DNA of 5,854 nt, from the NCBI GenBank assembly GCA_005882055.1, contig VBGQ01000144.1, forward strand, positions 1 through 5,854, given 5' to 3'. This document shows, piece after piece, positions 1 through 4,949 of the stretch (position 1 is its first letter; each line of letters begins with the position of its first letter). Source of the stretch: Chloroflexota bacterium. GTDB lineage: Bacteria; Chloroflexota; Limnocylindria; QHBO01. The translations under genes were made by a program, and so were the position numbers. The notes below the pieces were generated by a model. That model searched no databases, was not told where the DNA came from, and worked only from the letters and a program-made list of their open reading frames with translations.

Positions 1-1482
1 TGGCTGGGGCATGCCCGGGAGGGCCGCGCTGCTCCAGGTCGTTCCCGCCAGGTCGGGGGCCCGCAGGCCGAGCGACGCGGGTGATTCTCCGTTGTTCAGC
101 GCCACGAGCACCGCTTGCGGACCGCCTCCGTCGTCCTTCACCCCATCGGCCCAGCTGCGCAGGTAGGCGACTGCCGGGCCGGCGGCGCCGAGGAGGCGGA
201 GGGCGCCTCTTCGCAGTACGGGGGAGGCGCGCCGAAACGCCACGAGATCCCTGGTCAGGGCCAGGATCTCCTGCTCCCACGCGCCGGTGTCCCAGGGGAA
301 AGCGCCGCGTGAGCCCGGATCCATCTCGCCCTCGAGGCCGATCTCATCCCCGTAGTAAATGCACGGCACGCCGGGAATGGTCATCTGAGCCAGAAGGGCG
401 AGGCGGACCGTGTCCCGGTCTCCGCCGCCCATGGTCCGCAGGCGCGGGGTGTCGTGGCTGCCCAGGAGGTTCAGCATGGCCGCCCGGGCAGGCGATGGAT
501 AGGCCGCCAGCACGTGATCGAGGCGAGCGGCGAAGGTGGGTCCATCCAGCGCGACCAGCTTGCCGCGCAGCCAGCTGTGCTGCCCGGCGATTCGGGCGTC
601 CAGGTGGGGTCCGGCCGCGAACCCCACCAGAGCGGTCAGCAGCGGGTAGTTCATCAGCCCGTCGTAGCTGCTCCCGTCGAGGAGGTCCGGTCGCTCGTCC
701 CAGACCTCCGCGACGATATAGGCGTCCTCGTTCACCGCGTGCACCCGGTCGCGAAACGCCTGCCAGAAGCCCGGTGTTTCGATCTCGGTGGCCACGTCGA
801 GCCGCCAGCCATCGGCTCCAAAGCGGGTCCAGTCTTCCGCGACCGTGAGGAGGAACTCGCGCACCTCCGGGTTGTCGGTGTTGAGCTTGGGGAGCGCCGG
901 CAGGTCCCACCATGCTCGGTAGCCGAACGCGGACAGCGATTCCCGTCTGCGTGGCGCCGCGGAGCCCTGCGACTCGGGGTAGGCGCGCAGCGGGCGCCCG
1001 CTCGAGAGCCACTCCGGGTTGACGACGAACCAGTCGAGGTACGGCGAGGCGGCGCCGTTCTCCAGCACGTGATGGAACGGCCAGAACCCGCGGCCGGCGT
1101 GGTTGAAGACGCCGTCGAGGATCACGCGCAGACCCCGTTGATGCGCCGTGTCGAGGAGCTCGCGGAAGGCCGGCTCGCCCCCGAGCAGGGGATCAACCTG
1201 GCGGTAGTCGTAGGTGTGGTACCGGTGGTTCGCGGCGGACGCGAAGATCGGGTTCAGGCTCAGCGTGTTGACCCCCAGGCCGACCAGGTGGTCGAGGTGC
1301 TCGACGATCCCCAGCAGGTCCCCGCCCTTGAAGCCGTGCCGCGTCGGAGGAGCGTCCCAGTCCTCGAGGCGCCCCGGCTTGTGGACGCGCGGGCTGCGCG
1401 CGAAACGGTCCGGGAAGATCTGGTAGACGATGGCGTCCGTGACCCACGCCGGGGGATCGGTCCTGGCCACCTGGATCGCCAT
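1..1482 (-). CDS. GH13 alpha-amylase family enzyme, neopullulanase/cyclomaltodextrinase-like (3' end outside window)
   Basis: Reading the minus strand from ATG at 1482 gives 494 uninterrupted codons running off position 1. The protein is a (beta/alpha)8-barrel glycoside hydrolase cleaving alpha-glucosidic bonds in maltodextrin-type sugars. All GH13 signatures are present: HTYDY at 89-93, DGVFNH (region I) at 123-128, GWRLDVATE (region II) at 225-233 with nucleophile D229, the general acid E259 in VAEVWD, and GSHD (region IV) at 341-344 with H343 and D344. Region V reads LPKLN (197-201), close to the MPKLN hallmark of the neopullulanase subfamily (GH13_20). There is no signal peptide, so it is probably cytoplasmic. 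The N-terminal CBM34-type domain of about 120 residues, usual in that subfamily, is absent: the barrel begins almost at once (AIVYQIFPDRF, 17-27). About 75-80 residues of the C-terminal beta domain are visible. An in-frame TAG lies upstream and 1482 is the only ATG after it; GTG at codon 5 is an alternative. Exact substrate is undecided. Confidence 0.93.
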   Translation of the reverse strand, partial: MAIQVARTDPPAWVTDAIVYQIFPDRFARSPRVHKPGRLEDWDAPPTRHGFKGGDLLGIVEHLDHLVGLGVNTLSLNPIFASAANHRYHTYDYRQVDPLLGGEPAFRELLDTAHQRGLRVILDGVFNHAGRGFWPFHHVLENGAASPYLDWFVVNPEWLSSGRPLRAYPESQGSAAPRRRESLSAFGYRAWWDLPALPKLNTDNPEVREFLLTVAEDWTRFGADGWRLDVATEIETPGFWQAFRDRVHAVNEDAYIVAEVWDERPDLLDGSSYDGLMNYPLLTALVGFAAGPHLDARIAGQHSWLRGKLVALDGPTFAARLDHVLAAYPSPARAAMLNLLGSHDTPRLRTMGGGDRDTVRLALLAQMTIPGVPCIYYGDEIGLEGEMDPGSRGAFPWDTGAWEQEILALTRDLVAFRRASPVLRRGALRLLGAAGPAVAYLRSWADGVKDDGGGPQAVLVALNNGESPASLGLRAPDLAGTTWSSAALPGMPQP

Positions 1483-1495
1483 GCTAGACGGCGCG

Positions 1496-1519
1496 ATGGC
1501 GCTCCCGCCGGAGTGCCAT
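1496..1519. promoter_or_regulatory. Imperfect palindrome in the divergent gap, possible operator
   Basis: Arms ATGGCGCTCC (1496-1505) and GGAGTGCCAT (1510-1519) pair at 9 of 10 positions around a 4-base centre (CGCC). The element sits in the 73-bp gap between the minus-strand amylase start (1482) and the plus-strand membrane protein start (1556), where a dimeric repressor could affect both. Sugar-hydrolase genes are often controlled by LacI- or ROK-type regulators, but no regulator gene is visible here and the sequence does not match an operator I recognise. In this GC-rich DNA such a repeat can arise by chance. Confidence 0.3.
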
Positions 1520-1543
1520 GCCTCCGAGCCCGCGCCCGGTCGC

Positions 1544-1549
1544 TACGAT
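1544..1549 (+). promoter_or_regulatory. Candidate -10 box TACGAT for a leaderless transcript
   Basis: TACGAT fits the TAnnnT pattern of a -10 hexamer and ends six bases before the GTG at 1556. That spacing would put the transcription start at or next to the start codon, as in leaderless mRNAs. No -35 resembling TTGACA lies 16-18 bases upstream, and no Shine-Dalgarno sequence precedes the GTG, which agrees with a leaderless start but does not prove it. Confidence 0.35.
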
Positions 1550-1555
1550 GCCCGC

Positions 1556-1987
1556 GTGAGTGGCGAGGATCCCTCCCAGGAGGAAGCGGAGCGGACGCCG
1601 CTCGGCGTCCTGCTCTGGTTCGGTTGGGCCTTCCTGCTCCTGGCGATCACCGGGCTGCTGCTGCCGCGCATCATCGACTTCGTCGACTTCTCTCCCCGCG
1701 CGCCCTTTTCGGTCCTCGGCATCTTCATGATGGCCGAGCTCGCGCTAGTGATCTTCGGGATCACCGTCGCGCTGCAGCGCAAGCGCGTCGCGTGGCGGAT
1801 GGCCCTCCTCATCTCCATCCTGCCGGTGCCCATCCTTGCCGGCCTGCCACCTGCGCTGCTCGGCTTCTCGCGGGAGGCGGCAAGCGGGTGGTACGTGCTC
1901 TTCATCCCGATCGGCCTGGTGATCAGCGGCCTGCTGGTGGGCCTGCTGCTGCGGCGCTCGGCGCGGGCCTACTTCAGCGAGGACTGA
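1556..1987 (+). CDS. Small four-helix integral membrane protein, function unknown
   Basis: I do not recognise this family. From GTG at 1556 it encodes 143 residues: a short acidic, hydrophilic N-terminus (1-15) followed by four hydrophobic segments at about 16-37, 51-73, 80-104 and 110-132. A basic stretch, QRKRVAWR (74-81), follows the second segment, and RRSAR (133-137) follows the fourth. By the positive-inside rule both ends would be cytoplasmic. There are no cysteines, no obvious catalytic motif and no signal peptide. The frame is open further upstream (ATGs at 1430 and 1496), but 1430 would overlap the amylase gene and both add hydrophilic residues unlike the rest. GTG 1556 follows a -10-like box at leaderless spacing, so I prefer it; 1496 would give 163 residues. 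tdh starts 19 bases after the stop, so co-transcription is possible. A role linked to threonine metabolism is not supported by anything in the protein. Confidence 0.72.
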   Translation: MSGEDPSQEEAERTPLGVLLWFGWAFLLLAITGLLLPRIIDFVDFSPRAPFSVLGIFMMAELALVIFGITVALQRKRVAWRMALLISILPVPILAGLPPALLGFSREAASGWYVLFIPIGLVISGLLVGLLLRRSARAYFSED

Positions 1988-1989
1988 TG

Positions 1990-1995
1990 GATAAT
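1990..1995 (+). promoter_or_regulatory. Weak -10-like box GATAAT before tdh
   Basis: GATAAT differs from TATAAT at one position and lies 11 bases before the ATG at 2007, in an AT-rich patch that stands out in this GC-rich window. No -35 element is seen at the right distance. It could give tdh-kbl their own promoter, separate from the membrane protein gene just upstream. Confidence 0.25.
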
Positions 1996-2006
1996 CGGGC
2001 GGCCTC

Positions 2007-2969
2007 ATGACGACCACCGTGGGCGCTCGCACCATGCGCGCCCTGGCCAAGACGCGGCCCGAACCGGGGGCCGAGCTGATCGAGCGCCAGGTGCCTACAC
2101 CGGGCCCGGGAGAGGTACTGCTCAAGATGGTGGCGGCCTCCATCTGCGGGACCGATTACCACCTGTACTCCTGGGACACCTGGGCGAGCGAGATCGTCAA
2201 ACCACCGGTCGTGCTCGGCCACGAGCTGGCAGGCGTCGTTGCGGCGACCGGGAGCGGAGTGACGCGCGTCAAGGAGGGGGACCTGGTCGGCGTCGAGAGC
2301 CACATCGTCGACTGGACCTGCGCGCAGTGCCGTGCCGGCAACATGCACAACGGGCTGGATCCGGCGATCGTGGCGCTCCAGGAGCCGATGGGCAACGCCG
2401 TGCACGCCGCTTTCGTCGAGCCGATCGAAGGCAGGAGCGTGGCGATCACCGGCTGCGGTCCCATCGGTCTCTGCTCGGTTGGCATCGCCCGCGCCGCGGG
2501 CGCATCGCTTGTGGTCGCGACCGACACGGAGCCGTACCGCCTGCAACTGGCGCGCGAGATGGGCGCCGACCTCGCGCTGGACGCGAGGAACCCCGATACG
2601 GTTCGCAGCGTGCTGGATGCCACTGGCGGGGATGGGGTTGATGCGGTCCTGGAGATGAGCGGCGCCGGGCCGGCCCTGACCCAGGCCCTCGAGTTCGTCA
2701 CCCGCGGCGGACGCATCAGCCTGCTCGGCATCTTCCCAGAGCCGGTCTCCGTCGACCTGTCCGACATGGTCATTCAGCGCGGCATCCGGCTCTACGGCAT
2801 TTATGGCCGTCGCATCTACGACTCCTGGGAACGAACGCAGGCCCTGTTGCGTTCTGGCCGTTTCGATCCGACCCCGATCCTCACCCATCGCTTCGATCTC
2901 GCCGACTGGGAGCGAGGCTTCGAGCTGATCGCCTCCCGTCACGCTGGAAAGGTGGTGCTCATCCCATGA
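2007..2969 (+). CDS. tdh: L-threonine 3-dehydrogenase homologue (zinc MDR family) with an internal in-frame gap
   Basis: A zinc-dependent medium-chain dehydrogenase; the family oxidises L-threonine to 2-amino-3-oxobutyrate with NAD+. Catalytic-zinc ligands are present: C47 in ICGTD, H72-E73 in GHE, and E126 in the QEPMGNAVH motif that matches DPFGNAVH of E. coli Tdh. The Rossmann domain shows GCGPIG (149-154) and D173 after the second strand, favouring NAD+ over NADP+. The C-terminal part (GIYGR, ITHRF-like LTHRF, GKVVLIP) is typical. The protein has 320 residues, nine of them an N-terminal extension before the family-like start M10, against about 341 in E. coli. The shortfall falls at one place: after CRAGNMHN (108-115) the chain jumps to GLDPAIVALQEP. 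About 30 residues are missing, including the fourth structural-zinc cysteine and the FAEY segment; the first structural cysteine is replaced by D102, leaving C105 and C108. There is no frameshift. ATG 2034 is an alternative start. Activity is uncertain. The stop overlaps the kbl start. Confidence 0.82.
   Translation: MTTTVGARTMRALAKTRPEPGAELIERQVPTPGPGEVLLKMVAASICGTDYHLYSWDTWASEIVKPPVVLGHELAGVVAATGSGVTRVKEGDLVGVESHIVDWTCAQCRAGNMHNGLDPAIVALQEPMGNAVHAAFVEPIEGRSVAITGCGPIGLCSVGIARAAGASLVVATDTEPYRLQLAREMGADLALDARNPDTVRSVLDATGGDGVDAVLEMSGAGPALTQALEFVTRGGRISLLGIFPEPVSVDLSDMVIQRGIRLYGIYGRRIYDSWERTQALLRSGRFDPTPILTHRFDLADWERGFELIASRHAGKVVLIP
2948..2955 (+). promoter_or_regulatory. Ribosome binding site of kbl
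   Basis: The purine-rich AAAGGTGG lies inside the end of tdh, 10 bases before the ATG at 2966. Together with the ATGA overlap it supports this start and translational coupling of kbl to tdh. Confidence 0.5.
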
Positions 2970-4204
2970 CCGATGCCGTCTCCGCGCCCGCGGGCGCGAC
3001 CACAGCCCGCTCTCGCGACCCGCTCGCCTTCCTGGAGGGCGAGATCGATGAGCTGAAGGCCAAAGGCCTGTATCGGCGGCTGCGTGTCGTGCAGAGCGAG
3101 CAGCGCAGCCGATGCGTGATCGACGGTCGCGAGGTGATCACGCTCTCCTCGAACAACTACCTGGGCCTCAACACGCATCCCAGGCTGCGCCAGGCGGCGA
3201 TCGAGGCTGTCGAGCGATATGGAGCCGGATCCGGCGCGGTCCGAACCATCGCCGGGACCATGAGCCTCCACGAGGAGCTGGAGGCGCGCCTGGCGACCTT
3301 CAAGCACGTCGAGGCGGTGCTGACCTTCCAGTCCGGCTTCACCTGCAATACGGGGGTCATCCCCATCCTGGCGCCTGAGGGAGCGGCGATCGTCAGTGAC
3401 GCGCTGAACCACGCCAGCATCATCGATGGCATTCGCCTCACCAAGGCGGAGCGCAAGGTCTTTCCGCATGGCGATATCGACGCGCTCCGAACGGCGCTGC
3501 GCGAGGCTCGCCAGGCGCCCGGCGGTGCGGACCGGACGGTGCTGGTGCTGACCGATGGCGTCTTCAGCATGGATGGCGACATTGCCCGGCTGCCCGAGAT
3601 CGTCGAGGCCGCCGAGGAGGCCGACGCCATCGTCTACGTGGACGACGCGCATGCCTCCGGAGTCCTGGGGCGCAACGGGCGTGGCTCAATCGACCACTTT
3701 GGGCTTCACGGCCGGGTCCACGTCCAGGTCGGGACCCTGTCCAAGGCGATCGGCGTGCTGGGCGGCTACGTCGCCGGATCCGCGAACCTGCGCACCATCC
3801 TCGAGCACAGGGCTCGTCCGTTCCTGTTTTCTACCTCCGCGCCCCCGGCCGTCGCGGCGGCCTGCCTGGCGGCGATCGAGGTGCTCGAGTCGGAGCCGGA
3901 GCTGATCGAGCGACTCTGGACCAATGCCCGCTTCTTCAAGGCCGGCCTGGAGCGCCTGGGATTCGACACGGGCCACTCGGAGACGCCGATCACGCCGGTC
4001 ATCGTGGGCAAGGGGGCGCTCGCCATGAAGCTCTCCGACCGGTTGTTCGAGGAGGGAGTCTTCGCCCAGGGAATCGGCTTTCCGACGGTTCCCGACGACC
4101 GAAGCCGGGTACGAACCATCGTCACCGCCGAGCACTCGCGCGAGGAGCTGGAGACCTGCCTCTTGGCGTTCGAGACCGTTGGGCGAGAGCTAGCCATCAT
4201 CTGA
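2966..4204 (+). CDS. kbl: Glycine C-acetyltransferase (2-amino-3-ketobutyrate CoA ligase)
   Basis: A PLP-dependent alpha-oxoamine synthase that cleaves 2-amino-3-oxobutyrate with CoA to give glycine and acetyl-CoA, the second step of threonine breakdown. Fold-type I landmarks are in order: the entry loop LSSNNYLGL (60-68), GAGSGAVRTIAGT (86-98), the PLP-ring contact region with D145 and H149 in SDALNHAS, the VYVDDAHASGVLG strand with D226/D227 and H229, the PLP lysine K260 in GTLSKAIG, and the substrate-carboxylate region around R381-R383 (SRVRTIVTAEH). At 412 residues it is slightly longer than E. coli Kbl (about 398), owing to a 17-residue Ala/Thr-rich N-terminus. Its ATG overlaps the tdh stop by four bases (ATGA), which points to coupled translation. 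The related BioF (8-amino-7-oxononanoate synthase) is hard to exclude on sequence alone and some homologues do both reactions, but pairing with tdh argues strongly for the threonine role. Confidence 0.93.
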   Translation: MTDAVSAPAGATTARSRDPLAFLEGEIDELKAKGLYRRLRVVQSEQRSRCVIDGREVITLSSNNYLGLNTHPRLRQAAIEAVERYGAGSGAVRTIAGTMSLHEELEARLATFKHVEAVLTFQSGFTCNTGVIPILAPEGAAIVSDALNHASIIDGIRLTKAERKVFPHGDIDALRTALREARQAPGGADRTVLVLTDGVFSMDGDIARLPEIVEAAEEADAIVYVDDAHASGVLGRNGRGSIDHFGLHGRVHVQVGTLSKAIGVLGGYVAGSANLRTILEHRARPFLFSTSAPPAVAAACLAAIEVLESEPELIERLWTNARFFKAGLERLGFDTGHSETPITPVIVGKGALAMKLSDRLFEEGVFAQGIGFPTVPDDRSRVRTIVTAEHSREELETCLLAFETVGRELAII

Positions 4205-4205
4205 T

Positions 4206-4222
4206 CGCGCCGGTGCGGCGCG
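4206..4222. other. GC-rich hairpin just after kbl, no U-tract
   Basis: CGCGCC (4206-4211) and GGCGCG (4217-4222) pair perfectly around a five-base loop, two bases after the kbl stop. A run of T is missing, so it is not a classical intrinsic terminator. It could slow polymerase, protect the 3' end of the mRNA, or be chance in GC-rich sequence. Confidence 0.3.
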
Positions 4223-4253
4223 GCAACGCCGGGGTGTTCGCGGCCAGCCGGGA

Positions 4254-4949
4254 ATGCTAGGGTTCGAGCCCGTAAGCGTCCTGCCCCGCGTGCCCGAGGT
4301 GCCCGACCCGCCGATGCGCGAGCGACCCCTGGAAATCGTCCTCAATGCCCCGGCCGCCGATGCGCAGCGACGGCCATCCGCCGCGCAGGCGGTGGAGCTG
4401 GCAGATGGCGCCACATCGGGCATCGACCAGCTCGGGCGTGCGGCCGCAGCCGGCGACGTGGCGGCGCTGGGCCACCTCTACGACGAGCTCCTGGCCCCGA
4501 TCTATCGGTACATCGCGGTCCGCGTCCATCGACGGGAGGACGCCGAGGACCTGACCCAGGTCGTCTTCGAGCGGATCGTGGCCGGGTTGCCGCGCTATCG
4601 GTCTGGCCGCAGCCCATTTGCCGCCTGGGTCTTCCGCATCGCGCGCAACGCGGTGATCGATCACGTCCGTCGCGAGCGGCCGACCGAGCAGCTCGATCCG
4701 GTCCACGAAGTTCCCCATGGTGAGGAGGTGGAGGCGATCAGCCTGCGCGGCGAGCAGATCCGCGAGCTCCGCCGGGCCATCGCCAACCTCACGCCCGACC
4801 AGCAGGAGGCGATCGTCCTGCGCTTCGTGGCCGGGCTCTCAGCCGAGGAGGCTGCCCAGGTGATGGGTCGCCGCGCTGGGACCATCCGGGGCCTGACGTT
4901 CCGGGCGATCGGCGCCCTCCGCCGCCACCTCAACGAGGATGCGGAATGA
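4254..4949 (+). CDS. ECF-type RNA polymerase sigma factor (sigma-70 family, group 4)
   Basis: Directs RNA polymerase to promoters of a stress or envelope-response regulon. In the longest frame (231 residues) the sigma2 domain spans about 74-143: HLYDELLAPIYRYI, then EDAEDLTQVVFERI, the FAAWVFRIARNAVIDHVRR segment that carries core-binding and -10 recognition. A linker of about 20 acidic residues follows. Sigma4 spans about 163-226 with LTPDQQEAIVLRF and the helix-turn-helix LSAEEAAQVMGRRAGTIRGL that reads the -35. The helix-turn-helix style and the non-zinc partner downstream recall BldN-like factors, an inference only. The start is uncertain: residues 1-55 are Pro/Ala-rich and outside the family fold. 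ATG 4254 overlaps a promoter-like box; ATG 4314 has GAGGTG at 4296-4301; GTG 4392 would give 185 residues, close to the usual ECF length. The stop overlaps the next start as ATGA, so the two genes are almost certainly one operon. Confidence 0.92.
   Translation: MLGFEPVSVLPRVPEVPDPPMRERPLEIVLNAPAADAQRRPSAAQAVELADGATSGIDQLGRAAAAGDVAALGHLYDELLAPIYRYIAVRVHRREDAEDLTQVVFERIVAGLPRYRSGRSPFAAWVFRIARNAVIDHVRRERPTEQLDPVHEVPHGEEVEAISLRGEQIRELRRAIANLTPDQQEAIVLRFVAGLSAEEAAQVMGRRAGTIRGLTFRAIGALRRHLNEDAE
4255..4263 (+). promoter_or_regulatory. Candidate extended -10 promoter for the sigma factor operon
   Basis: TGCTAGGGT matches the extended -10 pattern TGnTAnnnT. It lies in the only gap between kbl and the sigma gene. 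No good -35 is visible, which extended -10 promoters tolerate. If it is used, transcription would begin near 4270 and the ATG at 4254 could not be the translation start; GTG 4290, GTG 4299 or ATG 4314 would then be the candidates. Confidence 0.3.
4935..4940 (+). promoter_or_regulatory. Ribosome binding site of the putative anti-sigma gene
   Basis: GAGGAT within the last codons of the sigma gene has its GAGG core ending seven bases before the ATG at 4946, an ideal Shine-Dalgarno distance. It supports that start and coupled translation of the pair. Confidence 0.6.

Noticed and set aside
454..2010. A 518-codon open frame on the plus strand opposite the amylase and overlapping the membrane protein gene.
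   Set aside because: It lies antisense to a complete set of GH13 catalytic motifs, has Arg/Pro/Val-rich composition without domains, and runs out of frame through the membrane protein. Long antisense frames are common at this GC content.
1974..2942. A 322-codon minus-strand frame opposite tdh.
   Set aside because: The plus strand encodes clear dehydrogenase motifs; the antisense product is Asp/Arg/Gly/His-rich with no recognisable family.
2939..3652. A 237-codon minus-strand frame opposite kbl.
   Set aside because: It is a shadow of the kbl codons, with no domain and no promoter or ribosome site.
2966..4204. kbl as biotin-synthesis bioF.
   Set aside because: The families are close, but the four-base overlap with a threonine dehydrogenase gene and the lack of other biotin genes favour glycine C-acetyltransferase.
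4653..4664. Perfect 12-bp palindrome GTGATCGATCAC within the sigma gene.
   Set aside because: It encodes V-I-D-H in the well-conserved sigma2 region, so protein constraint accounts for the sequence.
2364..4915. Seven copies of GCGATCG, more than expected, resembling a dispersed HIP1-like or uptake motif.
   Set aside because: Each copy I located is the codon pair GCG ATC (Ala-Ile) followed by a G-starting codon, in frame in tdh, kbl and the sigma gene. Codon preference explains it.
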